From positions 310,001-374,000 of the forward strand of contig CAWHMD010000004.1 in NCBI GenBank assembly GCA_963830385.1: 64,000 nt of DNA, given 5' to 3'. A program made the position numbers and the translations under genes. The notes below the pieces were generated by a model. The model did not search any database, was not told where the DNA came from, and saw only the letters and a list, made by a program, of their open reading frames with translations. Shown in pieces: positions 1 to 9,097 of the stretch. This stretch comes from Bog-532 sp963830385 (lineage in GTDB: Bacteria > Actinomycetota > Actinomycetes > Streptosporangiales > Streptosporangiaceae). Each line of letters starts with the position of its first letter. The stretch's first letter is position 1.

Positions 1-2
1 TG

Positions 3-587
3 CGCCGGGCGGTGCTGTCCCGGTTCCGCCCGCAGCGCCAGCGGCAGATCCTGGTCGTCTGGGAGGAGGCGATCCGGCAGACCGGCGGCTACTTCTACTC
101 CCGGCTGCTGATCGCCGTGATCAACGGCTCGCTGATGTTCGGTGTGCTGTGGATCCTTAATGTCCCGTTCGCAGCGCCGCTGGCGGTGTTCGAGGCGGCG
201 ATCGCGACGTTCATCCCCGCCGTCGGCACCTACATCGGCGGGGCGGCCCCGGTGCTGGGCGCGCTGCTGGTCAGCCCGCTCGACGCGATCATCGCGCTGG
301 CCTGGATCGTCGTCTACCAGCAGATCGAGAACTACCTGCTGGCGCCCAAGCTCACCGCCAAGACCATGGACGTGACGGCGCCGATCGCGTTCGCGGCCGC
401 CCTGATCGGGGGCGCGCTGGGCGGGTTCCTGTTCGCGTTCCTGTCCCTCCCGGTGGCCGGCATCATCCAGTCGGTGATCCGCAGCTACGGGCACCGGTAC
501 GAGGTCGTCGAGGAGGTCAGGGCCAGGGATGAGACCGGGCCCGGGGGCGACCCTGGGACCAGCGACCAGGCTGACGACCAGACATGA
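3..587 (+). CDS. AI-2E family transporter, C-terminal part (cut by window edge)
   Basis: The reading frame is open from the first bases of the window, so the N-terminal half of the protein lies outside. The visible ~195 residues are a polytopic membrane segment rich in Ala, Leu, Ile and Gly, with a conserved-looking PAVGTYIGGAAPVLGALL stretch and the YQQIENYLLAPKL segment typical of the AI-2E/PerM permease family (PF01594), followed by a hydrophilic tail ending in Asp/Gln-rich residues. Family members are integral membrane proteins proposed to move small signals or ions; the substrate here is unknown. Its stop overlaps the start of the downstream TetR gene by four bases (ATGA), which suggests co-translation. 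Confidence 0.85.
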   Translation, partial: RRAVLSRFRPQRQRQILVVWEEAIRQTGGYFYSRLLIAVINGSLMFGVLWILNVPFAAPLAVFEAAIATFIPAVGTYIGGAAPVLGALLVSPLDAIIALAWIVVYQQIENYLLAPKLTAKTMDVTAPIAFAAALIGGALGGFLFAFLSLPVAGIIQSVIRSYGHRYEVVEEVRARDETGPGGDPGTSDQADDQT

Positions 588-1162
588 CTGCCGCCGACGA
601 CCCACCTGACGCCGCCCAGCGGCCGTTGCGCAGCGACGCCGCCGCCAACGCCGAGCGGGTGCTGGCGGCCGCCATCCGCTCCGGGCTGAACGAGGGCCGC
701 CACGTGCCGCTGGCCCAGATCGCCAGGGAAGCCGGGGTCGGGGTGGGCACGCTGTACCGCCGCTACCCCAACCGGGACGCACTGCTGGAGGCGCTGCAGG
801 TCCGGGCCTACGGCATCCTGGCCGACCTGGCCGAGCAGGCGCTGGCCACCGCGAGCACCGGCATCGAGGCCGTCGAGCGGTTCCTCACCGCCAGCTACGC
901 CGTCCGGGATCAACTGGTGCTGCCGCTGCACGGCGCCCCCTGGAGCGCGAGCCCGGAGTCCGCCCGCGGCCGCGGCCGTATTCGCGAGCTGATGACCGCG
1001 ATCGTCCGCCGCGGCCACGAGGACGGCACCATCCGCCCGGACGTGACCGCGTGGACCGTGGTCCGCTTCGGTGCCATGCTGGCCCAGCCCATGCCGACCG
1101 GTCCCGAGGATCCCAACGCCGAAGAGCAACGCCGGATCTTCCTCCGCGGGATCAGCGGGTAG
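584..1162 (+). CDS. TetR family transcriptional regulator
   Basis: 192 residues. The N-terminal HTH is clear: residues ~22-68 contain VPLAQIAREAGVGVGTLYRR followed by YPNRDALLEAL, the classic TetR recognition helix and following helix. The C-terminal half is helical and resembles TetR_C domains that bind hydrophobic ligands. It is translationally coupled to the upstream permease (ATGA overlap) and is followed after 53 bp by the MDR-FAD fusion gene. An inverted repeat lies in that gap and could be its operator, which would make the fusion oxidoreductase its likely target; that link is inference from position. Confidence 0.9.
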   Translation: MTAADDPPDAAQRPLRSDAAANAERVLAAAIRSGLNEGRHVPLAQIAREAGVGVGTLYRRYPNRDALLEALQVRAYGILADLAEQALATASTGIEAVERFLTASYAVRDQLVLPLHGAPWSASPESARGRGRIRELMTAIVRRGHEDGTIRPDVTAWTVVRFGAMLAQPMPTGPEDPNAEEQRRIFLRGISG

Positions 1163-1166
1163 CCTG

Positions 1167-1188
1167 AAGCGGACGAAAAAATCCGCTT
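1167..1188. promoter_or_regulatory. Inverted repeat between TetR gene and MDR-FAD fusion gene
   Basis: Perfect 7-bp arms AAGCGGA / TCCGCTT separated by 8 bp (CGAAAAAA), flanked by CCT and AGG that nearly extend the symmetry. It sits just after the TetR stop and 28 bp before the next start. It could be a TetR operator or a weak hairpin terminator; the A-rich centre is unusual for this GC-rich region. Confidence 0.45.
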
Positions 1189-1215
1189 AGGCGCTGACGC
1201 GAGGGAGAGCACCCG

Positions 1216-3525
1216 ATGCTCGCAGCTTCCACCCGGGCCGTCCGCTTCGACCGCTACGGCGGCCTGGACGTGCTGTACGTAGCCGACGTGCCCACTCCCA
1301 AACCTGGCCGGGGCGAGGTTCTGGTCGAGGTCCGGGCCGCCGCCATCAACCCCGGCGAGGCCGCCATCCGCAGCGGGGCGCTGGACCCGGACTCCACCGG
1401 CACCTTCCCGTCCGGGGAAGGCAGCGACCTGGCCGGCGTGGTCGTCGCCACCGGTCAGGACGTGGCCGCGTTCCAGCCCGGTGACGAGGTGCTGGGCTAC
1501 TCCTGGACCCGGTCCAGCCACGCGACCCACGCGGTCGTCCCGGTGACCCAGCTCATCCGCAAGCCCGCCGGGATGTCCTGGGAGGTCGCCGGGTCGCTGT
1601 ACGTCGTCGGCGTCACCGCCTACGCAGCCGCGCGGGCCGCCGGCGCCGGCCAGGGTGATGTGGTGGCGGTGTCGGCGGCCGCGGGCGGCGTCGGCCGGGT
1701 GCTCACCCAGCTGCTGGTGCACCGGGGCGCCCGGGTACTGGGGATCGCCTCCAAAGCGAACGCGGACTGGCTGACCGCCCACGGCGCGGTGCCGGTCGAG
1801 TACGGCGACGGGCTGGCGGACAGGCTCCGGGCCGAGGCCCCGGGCGGGATCGACGCCTTCATCGACCTCCACGGCCCGGAATACCTCCAGCTGGCGGTCG
1901 ACCTGGGGGTCGCCCCCAGCCGGATCGAGACGATCATTTCTTATGAAAAGGCGGCGGAACTCGGAGCCAAATCCGAAGGGAGCACCGACGCCTCGACCCC
2001 CGAGGTCATGCAGGAGATGGCGGACCTGGTCACGTCCGGGGTCATCGAGATCGACATCGCCGGCACCTTCCCGCTGGAGGACGTCGCGGCCGCCTTTTCC
2101 GAACTTGCCGGCGGCCACACCCAGGGCAAGCTGGTCCTCATCCCTGGCCGGGGCGCGGTCGTCGCGGCGCTCCGGCGGGTGCTGCCCGCCGACGTCGTGC
2201 TGACCGCCGGCTCGGACGAGTACCGGGCGGCGACCAGCCCGGACAACAGCAGCTTCCGGCAGACGCCGGACGCGGTGGTGCGGCCCCGGTCCGCCGCCGA
2301 CGTCGGGCTGGCCGTGCAGGCCGCCCGGGACGCCGGTGCCCAGGTGATGGTCCAGGCCACCGGCCACGGCGCGGGCATGCCGGTCGGCGCCGGGGTGGTG
2401 CTGGTGGACACCTCGGTCCTGGACCAGGTGCACATCGATCCGGACACCCGCACCGGCCGGGCCGGGGCGGGCACGGTCTGGTCGAAGGTGCAGGAACAGG
2501 CCTGGCCGCACCGCCTGCTCGGGCTCAGCGGCACCTCGCCGACCGTCGGCGTGGCCGGCTACACGTTCCACGGCGGGGTCGGCTGGCTGACCCGCCCGTA
2601 CGGGCTCGCGTCCGGGTCGCTGCGCTCGGTGGACTACGTCGACGGCACCGGCCGGGTCCGGCACGCCGCCGAGGACAGTCCCGACCCGGCCGACCAGGAC
2701 GCACTATGGGCCTTCCGCGGTGGCGCCCCGGTTGGTATCGCGACCGAGCTCGAATTCGACCTGCACCCAGTCGCCGACCTGTGGGCCGGCTACCTGCTCT
2801 GGCCCGGCCAGCACCTGCCGGCCCTGGCCGCCGCCTGGGCCGGCCACCTGGCCGAGGCCCCGGACTCGCTCACCAGCACGCTGTCGCTGCTGGCGCTCCC
2901 GCCCGCCGGACCGTTCCCGGACGCGCTCAAAGGCACGGCCGTGGTCCACCTGTCCTACTGCTCGGTGGCCGGGGAGGCTGGCCTGGCCGGCCTGCGGGCC
3001 GCGCTGCGGGCGGTGGCCGAGCCGGCCGTGGACACCACCGGCCCAGCCGACGCCGCCACGCTGGCCCAGATCCACCTGGACCCCCCCGGCGGGATCCCGG
3101 CCCGCGGCATGGGCCAGTGGCTGACCGGGGCGCCGGCTGAGCTCATCGTGGCCCTGGCCGGCGCCGCCCGCATCGGCCAGCCCGGCGGCCTCAACATGAT
3201 CGAGATCCGACACGCCGGACCGGGCGCGGACCTGGCCGCTCGCCAGGTGCCGGACGGCGCGCTGACCCGCGTCCCCGGCCCGTTCCTGCTGCACGCGGTC
3301 GGCGCCGCTCCCGATGACGCGGCCCGGGGCCGGGTCGACGCGGCGCTGGCGGCCGTGCTCGCGGCGGCTGCCCCGGCCGATACCGGCCTGTCAGCCCCGA
3401 CGTTCCGGGAGGGCCAGCCGGACGACGCCGGCGCCTACCGGCCCGCGGACCAGGACCGCCTGACCGCGATCGCGGCGGAACTCGACCCGGACGGCACGCT
3501 CGCCTTCGTCCGCGGCGTTCGCTGA
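1216..3525 (+). CDS. Fusion protein: quinone-oxidoreductase-like MDR domain + FAD-linked (PCMH/BBE-type) oxidase
   Basis: 769 residues in one uninterrupted frame with a good ribosome site (GAGGGAG) before ATG. Residues ~5-310 form a zinc-independent medium-chain dehydrogenase/reductase resembling quinone oxidoreductase, with the NAD(P)H-binding AAGGVGR motif near residue 153 and a typical end (QGKLVLIP). Residues ~315-769 form a second enzyme: an FAD-binding PCMH domain with the TGHGAGMPVG loop near residue 385, whose His is the usual 8-alpha-histidyl flavin attachment site in this family, and a short C-terminal BBE-like segment (YRPADQDRLTAIAAELDPDG). The two halves are normally separate proteins. 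Substrates are unknown; the pairing suggests sequential redox on a small molecule. The upstream TetR probably controls it. Confidence 0.85.
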   Translation: MLAASTRAVRFDRYGGLDVLYVADVPTPKPGRGEVLVEVRAAAINPGEAAIRSGALDPDSTGTFPSGEGSDLAGVVVATGQDVAAFQPGDEVLGYSWTRSSHATHAVVPVTQLIRKPAGMSWEVAGSLYVVGVTAYAAARAAGAGQGDVVAVSAAAGGVGRVLTQLLVHRGARVLGIASKANADWLTAHGAVPVEYGDGLADRLRAEAPGGIDAFIDLHGPEYLQLAVDLGVAPSRIETIISYEKAAELGAKSEGSTDASTPEVMQEMADLVTSGVIEIDIAGTFPLEDVAAAFSELAGGHTQGKLVLIPGRGAVVAALRRVLPADVVLTAGSDEYRAATSPDNSSFRQTPDAVVRPRSAADVGLAVQAARDAGAQVMVQATGHGAGMPVGAGVVLVDTSVLDQVHIDPDTRTGRAGAGTVWSKVQEQAWPHRLLGLSGTSPTVGVAGYTFHGGVGWLTRPYGLASGSLRSVDYVDGTGRVRHAAEDSPDPADQDALWAFRGGAPVGIATELEFDLHPVADLWAGYLLWPGQHLPALAAAWAGHLAEAPDSLTSTLSLLALPPAGPFPDALKGTAVVHLSYCSVAGEAGLAGLRAALRAVAEPAVDTTGPADAATLAQIHLDPPGGIPARGMGQWLTGAPAELIVALAGAARIGQPGGLNMIEIRHAGPGADLAARQVPDGALTRVPGPFLLHAVGAAPDDAARGRVDAALAAVLAAAAPADTGLSAPTFREGQPDDAGAYRPADQDRLTAIAAELDPDGTLAFVRGVR

Positions 3526-3547
3526 GGCGGCCGGTTAGCGTGGGGGC

Positions 3548-4330
3548 GTGAACGCGGAGCAGCAGGGCGATACCGGTCACCTCACCTACGGCAGCTACCT
3601 GCGGCTGGACGAGCTGCTGGCCAGCCAGCAGCCGCTGACCGACGTGCACGACGAGATGCTGTTCGTGATCATCCACCAGGTGTACGAGCTCTGGTTCAAG
3701 CAGATCCTCTACGAGACCGACCTCCTGCAGCAGCGCCTGGAAGGCGGTGACGGGGCCGGTGCGCTGGCCACCGCCCGGCGGATCGCCAAGATCCTCAAGA
3801 CGGTGGTCGGGCAGATGGACGTGCTGGAGACCATGACCCCGCAGCAGTTCGCCCGGTTCCGCCCCGACCTGGGCAGCTCCAGCGGTTTCCAGTCCACCCA
3901 GTTCCGCCGGATCGAGGCGGTCTACGGGCGCCGCCACTTCAGCTACACCGGCGGTGACCCGGTCCTGCCCGGGCTCATGGCCCGGCGTCCGGTGTTCGGG
4001 TCGCTGCTGCGCTACCTGCAGGCGACCGGCTGGCCCATTCCCGATGACGTGCTCAACCGGGACCCGGCCCAGCCGTGGCCGGGTGAGGACCGGGTGCTAG
4101 CTGTGCTGGCCCAGGTCTACGACCAGTCGGGCACCCCAGCCGAGGTCTGCGAGGCTTTGATCGACGTCGACGAGGGCATCCAGGAGTGGCGCTACCGCCA
4201 CGTCAAAGCGGTCGAGCGGATCATCGGCGCCAAGCTCGGCACCGGCGGCTCCACCGGGGTCGAGTATTTGCGTGCCACCCTGTTCCACCCGTTCTTCCCC
4301 GACCTGTGGGAGATCCGCTCCCGCCCCTGA
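3548..4330 (+). CDS. kynA: Tryptophan 2,3-dioxygenase
   Basis: 260 residues, GTG start. It oxidises L-tryptophan to N-formylkynurenine with a heme b cofactor. Family hallmarks: HLTYGSYLRLDELL at the N terminus, FVIIHQVYELWFKQ around residue 43 (distal His), and WRYRHVKAVERIIGAKLGTGG with His218 as proximal heme ligand, followed by STGVEYLRATLFHPFFPDLW. Length matches bacterial TDO. No kynureninase or kynurenine monooxygenase gene is adjacent, so the rest of the pathway must lie elsewhere. It begins 22 bp after the fusion oxidoreductase and could share its transcript. Confidence 0.97.
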   Translation: MNAEQQGDTGHLTYGSYLRLDELLASQQPLTDVHDEMLFVIIHQVYELWFKQILYETDLLQQRLEGGDGAGALATARRIAKILKTVVGQMDVLETMTPQQFARFRPDLGSSSGFQSTQFRRIEAVYGRRHFSYTGGDPVLPGLMARRPVFGSLLRYLQATGWPIPDDVLNRDPAQPWPGEDRVLAVLAQVYDQSGTPAEVCEALIDVDEGIQEWRYRHVKAVERIIGAKLGTGGSTGVEYLRATLFHPFFPDLWEIRSRP

Positions 4331-4452
4331 GCTCGATGGTCAGTCGCTCCACACGAACTGCACACCGGCTCCACCTGATCTGCACAGCGCCCCTCCACGC
4401 TCCGGGCGTGCCTTGGCCGGTGGCCGGGCGAACGGTTGAGGGGGGCGGCCGC

Positions 4453-5667
4453 ATGCCGAAACTGACCGCAATTGCCGCAGCGCAGCAGAGTGACGAGTCG
4501 CTGGAATTAATAGCGTCCTCGCACGCCACGGGGTCCGGACCCACCATGTGGCACCAGTGGCAGGCCGGTCCGGGCGCTGAATGGCTGGGCTGGCACCCGT
4601 TCGGTGACCCGGGTACGGGAGATCCAGGCCGGCCCACGATGTTGTTGCACGCTCCTTCGGAGCAGCTTGAGGTATTCGTGGTTGACGGCGGCCAGGCGGT
4701 ATGGCATCGCCGGCAAACCGGTCTGCTGCAGCCCGATACTGGCCTGCAGACGGCCAAATGGACGGACTGGGAATCACTCGGCCAGCCGGACGGGAACCCG
4801 GTTCAAGGAAGTGTGGCGGCGACGCTGCTCGCATCCAACCAGAGTGTGGCGGTGGTGGTCGCGGGCGGGGCCGTCTGGCAGACCGTCGCCGTCTCTGACC
4901 CAGAGCCGGGAGACCGTCCAAACGGCTGGGACCCGCGGTGGTCGGACTGGTCACCGCTCCACCGGCCGGTGGCCAGCGGGACCATAGAGTCGACCGTGCT
5001 GGCTGTGGAAATCGCAACACCCAGCTCCGGTGGCACGGAAATAGTCGCGCGGGTGCAGTGGCCCGATGAGCTCGGCATCGGGGTCACCTACGACCGGAGC
5101 CCCCTGTGGCACCGCTATCAGGACCCGTCGGCCCCGGATGGCTGGTCAGACTGGGAAGCGCTGCCCGGGCCCGATCAGGACTTCGCCCCGGTCGGCGCGC
5201 CGCTGCTGACGCAGAACTTTGCCGGGAACCTGATCGTCATCACGCGAACGAGCGACGGCGCGGTGTGGAACACCACGCGGCAGCACGCGGACACCAGCTC
5301 GTGGGCCCCCTGGCAGATGATCGTCCGCCCGGGCTACAGCTTCGGGGACCTGACCGTCGCCGTGGGCCATGACGGGTCGCTGCTGCTGGTCGCTCCGACC
5401 GCCGCGGGTAATCACCTGTGGTACTCGAAGTCGCAGTCGGCCGTCGCGGACACTTGGTCACCGCTGTCACCACTGGTCACCGTGCCCGACGCCTCCGCCC
5501 AGGACCCGGGCGCGCTGACCTGCCCCACCCTCGTGACCGAGACCGCCGGGCGAGTATTTCTGTTCGTCGTGGTACCGGCGACCGGGAACGCCTACGGATT
5601 CACCCAGTTCGACGTCGATCAGCTGCCGGTGCTTCCCGCCGGGACCTTCGGGCTCCCAGACTCATAG
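4453..5667 (+). CDS. Tryptophan-rich beta-propeller (PLL/tectonin-like) protein
   Basis: 404 residues when started at the ATG of MPKLTAIAAAQQ; longer upstream in-frame starts read through the end of kynA and are unlikely. The protein is a run of about seven repeats, each with a Trp-containing strand pair such as MWHQWQ, VWHRR, KWTDWESLG, VWQTV, RWSDWSPL, LWHRYQ, GWSDWEAL, VWNTTRQ, SWAPWQ and LWYSKSQ. This spacing is typical of seven-bladed PLL/tectonin-like sugar-binding propellers. There is no signal peptide or membrane segment. The 3' end overlaps the convergent SNF2 gene by 49 bp. A carbohydrate-binding role is inferred from the fold only. Confidence 0.75.
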   Translation: MPKLTAIAAAQQSDESLELIASSHATGSGPTMWHQWQAGPGAEWLGWHPFGDPGTGDPGRPTMLLHAPSEQLEVFVVDGGQAVWHRRQTGLLQPDTGLQTAKWTDWESLGQPDGNPVQGSVAATLLASNQSVAVVVAGGAVWQTVAVSDPEPGDRPNGWDPRWSDWSPLHRPVASGTIESTVLAVEIATPSSGGTEIVARVQWPDELGIGVTYDRSPLWHRYQDPSAPDGWSDWEALPGPDQDFAPVGAPLLTQNFAGNLIVITRTSDGAVWNTTRQHADTSSWAPWQMIVRPGYSFGDLTVAVGHDGSLLLVAPTAAGNHLWYSKSQSAVADTWSPLSPLVTVPDASAQDPGALTCPTLVTETAGRVFLFVVVPATGNAYGFTQFDVDQLPVLPAGTFGLPDS

Positions 5668-8600
5668 CGGGGCCGGGCCGCCGTCCGTAAGTCCAGCAGG
5701 GCGCGGATGTCTTCGTCGGTGAGGGTGCCGCCGAAGGCGTCGGCGTTGTCGTCGAGGACGTCGGTGAATAGCTGGGCCTTGCGGGCCTTGAGGGCCATCA
5801 CCTTCTCCTCGATGGTGTCGCGGGAGACCAGGCGGTAGACCATCACGTTCCTGGTCTGGCCGATGCGATGGGTGCGGTCGACGGCCTGGGCTTCGGTGGC
5901 CGGGTTCCACCAGGGGTCGAGGAGGAAGCAGTAGTCAGCCTCGGTGAGGTTGAGGCCGAACCCGCCCGCCTTGAGGCTTATCAGGAAGACCGGGACCGTG
6001 CCGTCCTTGAACGAGCTGATCACGGCGGCCCGGTCCTTGGTGCGGCCGTCGAGGTAGCAGTAGGAGATGCCGTCGGCCTCCAGCCGCTCGCGGACCTTGC
6101 CCAGGAAGCCGGTGAACTGGCTGAACACCAGGGCCCGGTGACCGCCGCCGATCACCTCGGCCAGGTGCTCCAGCAGCGTGTCGATCTTGGCCGAGGCCAT
6201 GCCCTCGTGCTCGTCGTCGACCAGGCCGGCGTGCAGGCTGAGCTGCCGCAGCAGGGTCAGTGAGCGGAAGATCGCGAAGCGGTTGCCGTTGACGTCGTCC
6301 ATCAGGCCCAGCACCTTGTGCCGCTCCCGCTGCAGCCGGGTCTGGTAGACCTTGCGGTGCTGCGGGTGCAGGTCGACCTCCAGCACCTGCTCCTGCTTGG
6401 CCGGCAGGTCGGCCGCCACCTGCTCCTTGACCCGGCGCCGGATCAGCGGCCGGATCCGGCGCTGCAGCTGGGTCAGGCGCTCCCGGTCGGCCAGCTTTTC
6501 CACCGGCTTGGCGTAGTACTCGCGGAACCGCTCGGGGCTGGGGAACAGCCCGGGGGCGGTGATCGACAACAGCGACCAGAGCTCCATCAGGTTGTTCTCC
6601 AGCGGGGTGCCGGTGATCGCGATCTTCGTCGGGGCGGTCAGCCGCCGGGCGCACTGGTACACCTTGGACTGGCGGTTCTTGGCGTGCTGGGCCTCGTCCA
6701 GCAGCAGGCCCGACCAGTCCAGCCCCGCGTAGGCGTCGAAGTCGGTGCGCAGCAGGGTGTAGGAGGTGACCACCGCGTCGGCGCCCGCCACCATCTCGCC
6801 GAGGTCGCGGCCGCGGCGGCCGACGGTGGCGGTGATCGCCACCACGTCCAGGCCGGGGGTGAACCGGCGGGCCTCGGCCACCCAGCCCGGCACCACGCTG
6901 GTCGGCGCCACGATCAGGAACGGCCCGCCGTCCGGGTCGCGCTCGCGGGCGTGGCTGAGCAGGGCCAGGCACTGCAGCGTCTTGCCCAGGCCCATGTCGT
7001 CGGCCAGGATCCCGCCCAGCCGGTGCTCCCACAAGAACGTCAGCCAGCCGTACCCGTCCTGCTGGTAGGGGCGCAGCCGGGCGTCCAGCCCGGCCGGGAC
7101 CGGCGCCTGGTCGGTGACGTCGGCCGACAGCAGGCCCTGGACCTGCTGCTGCCAGGACGCGGCCTGGCCGGCGATGACCCCGAGCGAGGTCAGCTCGTCC
7201 CAGAAGCCGGCCTGGAACCGGCTGATCCGCAGCTGATCGGGCGGCAGCTCCTGCAGGGCCCGGGCCTCGTCGATCAGCCGGGCCAGCGCCTGCAGCTCGG
7301 GCTGGTCCAGGTCGAACCAGGCGCCGTCCGGCAGCAGCAGCTGCGGCTCGCCGCGGCTGAGGGCCAGGAACACCTGCAGGAACGGCACCTTCCGGCCCTC
7401 GACGGTGATCGTCACGTCCAGGTCGAACCAGTCGTTGTCGCCGGCCACCTCGGTGGTGGCGACCGCGATCTGGACCGACTCGCCCGCCTCCCGGTAGTCG
7501 GCGGGGGTACCGGTCACCTCGACGGTCAGCCCGGGCACCTCCCGCAGCCCGGGCAGTAGCTCGGTGGTGAACCGCATGGTGGCCATGCCGGTCAGCCGGG
7601 AGGTGGGCAGCAGCGTCTCGGCCAGCGGCCGGGCCGGGCCGGTGCGCCGGCGGGCCAGCCCGTACGCACGCCAGGGCAGGTCCATGGTCTCCAGGCCGGC
7701 CAGCTGGGCCCGCTCGGCGGCCGGGTCGCGGTAGCCGGCATCCCGGCTGTCCGGCGGCAACGGCGCCCGCTCGGTGGCGTCGCCGATCCGGTACTGCCAC
7801 TCCCAGCTCAGGTCGAGGCGGTGCTCATCGCCGTAGCTGGCCCGCAGCACCAGCTCGGGGGCGCCGATCGACGGCAGCGCGACCGAGCCGTCCGAGCTGG
7901 TCAGCTCGGCCGCCTGCCGGAGCCGCGGGTAGTACTGGCGCAGGAATCGCGGCTCGTCGGCGGCCGGCACCCGCAGCGGGGTGCCCTGCAGCGCCATCCG
8001 CTGCAGGGCCGGCGGCACCGGCCGGGCCAGCCGGACCAGCCGGAACGGCCACTGGGCGGGGTCGCCGTGGCCGATCAGGTCCGGGTCGGCGCAGACCGCG
8101 CCGTGGCCGTCGGCCCCGATGAACAGCACCGGGGCACCCGCGTCGCCGGCCGGCGCGTCCGCGTCACCGGTCCGCACCACCGGCACGATCTGCAGGCTGT
8201 CGTCCGGCCCGCGGGTCACGTCCAGGCAGAACCGGCCCTCGTCGTACCCGGCCGGACCGCCCGCCCGCACCAGGGTCAGCCCGGCCGCGGCGGCCTCGTC
8301 CAGCAGCGGCCACAGCTGCCGGGAGCCGATCGCGGAGAACTCGATCCACCGGTCCTGGCCGTACCGGTAGCCGTGGCTGCCGGGGTCGCTGGAGGCCTGG
8401 TAGAGCGCGTAGAGCTCGCGCAGCAGCCGGATCTGCGGCTCGTGGTAGCCGCGGCTGTGCCGCAGCACGTCCAGCCGCGTCCAGCTCAGATCGCCCGCGA
8501 CCCAGCCGCTGCGGCTGGAGCGGACCAGCCGCGCGGTCAGGCTCAGCGTGGCCTGGCCACCCCAGTGCACCTGACCGGGGCCGCCCGCCAGCGCCAGCTC

Positions 8601-9068
8601 GATGCCCAGCGCCGAGCCCGCACCGTCGGCGGCCCCCGCCGCGCCGGCCGGGCCGCCCGCGTCCAGCAGCGAATCCAGCGACTGGTCCCAGGCCGCCGGC
8701 CGCGCGGCCACCGGGGCAGGATCCTCCATCGTCCCGGCCGCCAGCGCCGACATGACCAGCGCGACCACGTGCTTGCAGTTGTAGGCGACCGGGCAGCTGC
8801 ACTCGCCCGCCTCGAACCGCGCAGGCTGACCCGGGGCCAGCGTCAGGTAAGCGGACGTGTGATAGACGTGGCCGCCCTGGCCGTGCACCATCCCGCGCAG
8901 GGCGGGGCCGTCCGGGTCCCACGCCACCTGCAGGACCGCCTGCTGGCGGGCATACTCCGTCCCCCGGACATAGCTGCCTCCGCCGATGGCCCGGCGCAGG
9001 GTGGAGAGATCGAAGTCGAGGGTCGCGGCGTGGCCCATGCCTTGGACGATAGCGGCCACCACCGTCAT
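5619..9068 (-). CDS. SNF2 family DEAD/DEAH-like helicase with N-terminal SWIM zinc finger
   Basis: 1149 residues if started at 9068; an internal ATG at 9038 (MGHAATLDF) is equally plausible. Residues ~88-100 hold a SWIM finger (CSCPVAYNCKH: CxCx5CxH). A central DUF3670-like helicase-associated region follows. The C-terminal third is a full SNF2/Rad54-type ATPase: ILADDMGLGKT (Walker A, ~residue 690), LLLDEAQH (motif II, ~793), ITGTPLENNLMELW (motif III), ALVFSQFTGFL (motif IV), SLKAGGFGLNLTEAD (V) and AVDRTHRIGQTRNV (VI). Bacterial SWIM-SNF2 proteins act on nucleoprotein, probably as dsDNA translocases. It is divergent from the DUF445 gene. Confidence 0.95.
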   Translation of the reverse strand: MTVVAAIVQGMGHAATLDFDLSTLRRAIGGGSYVRGTEYARQQAVLQVAWDPDGPALRGMVHGQGGHVYHTSAYLTLAPGQPARFEAGECSCPVAYNCKHVVALVMSALAAGTMEDPAPVAARPAAWDQSLDSLLDAGGPAGAAGAADGAGSALGIELALAGGPGQVHWGGQATLSLTARLVRSSRSGWVAGDLSWTRLDVLRHSRGYHEPQIRLLRELYALYQASSDPGSHGYRYGQDRWIEFSAIGSRQLWPLLDEAAAAGLTLVRAGGPAGYDEGRFCLDVTRGPDDSLQIVPVVRTGDADAPAGDAGAPVLFIGADGHGAVCADPDLIGHGDPAQWPFRLVRLARPVPPALQRMALQGTPLRVPAADEPRFLRQYYPRLRQAAELTSSDGSVALPSIGAPELVLRASYGDEHRLDLSWEWQYRIGDATERAPLPPDSRDAGYRDPAAERAQLAGLETMDLPWRAYGLARRRTGPARPLAETLLPTSRLTGMATMRFTTELLPGLREVPGLTVEVTGTPADYREAGESVQIAVATTEVAGDNDWFDLDVTITVEGRKVPFLQVFLALSRGEPQLLLPDGAWFDLDQPELQALARLIDEARALQELPPDQLRISRFQAGFWDELTSLGVIAGQAASWQQQVQGLLSADVTDQAPVPAGLDARLRPYQQDGYGWLTFLWEHRLGGILADDMGLGKTLQCLALLSHARERDPDGGPFLIVAPTSVVPGWVAEARRFTPGLDVVAITATVGRRGRDLGEMVAGADAVVTSYTLLRTDFDAYAGLDWSGLLLDEAQHAKNRQSKVYQCARRLTAPTKIAITGTPLENNLMELWSLLSITAPGLFPSPERFREYYAKPVEKLADRERLTQLQRRIRPLIRRRVKEQVAADLPAKQEQVLEVDLHPQHRKVYQTRLQRERHKVLGLMDDVNGNRFAIFRSLTLLRQLSLHAGLVDDEHEGMASAKIDTLLEHLAEVIGGGHRALVFSQFTGFLGKVRERLEADGISYCYLDGRTKDRAAVISSFKDGTVPVFLISLKAGGFGLNLTEADYCFLLDPWWNPATEAQAVDRTHRIGQTRNVMVYRLVSRDTIEEKVMALKARKAQLFTDVLDDNADAFGGTLTDEDIRALLDLRTAARPRYESGSPKVPAGSTGS

Positions 9069-9097
9069 TCCGGGTCAAACCCGGGGCGGTCCACCGT

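Noticed and set aside
910..2664. Long open frames opposite the TetR and MDR-FAD genes
   Set aside because: They are antisense shadows of GC-rich genes: compositions are Arg/Gly/Pro/Ala-rich, without ribosome sites or recognisable motifs.
6318..7559. 413-codon plus-strand frame inside the SNF2 helicase gene
   Set aside because: Lies wholly antisense to a well-supported helicase and has Gln/Val/Gly/Leu-biased content with no family features.
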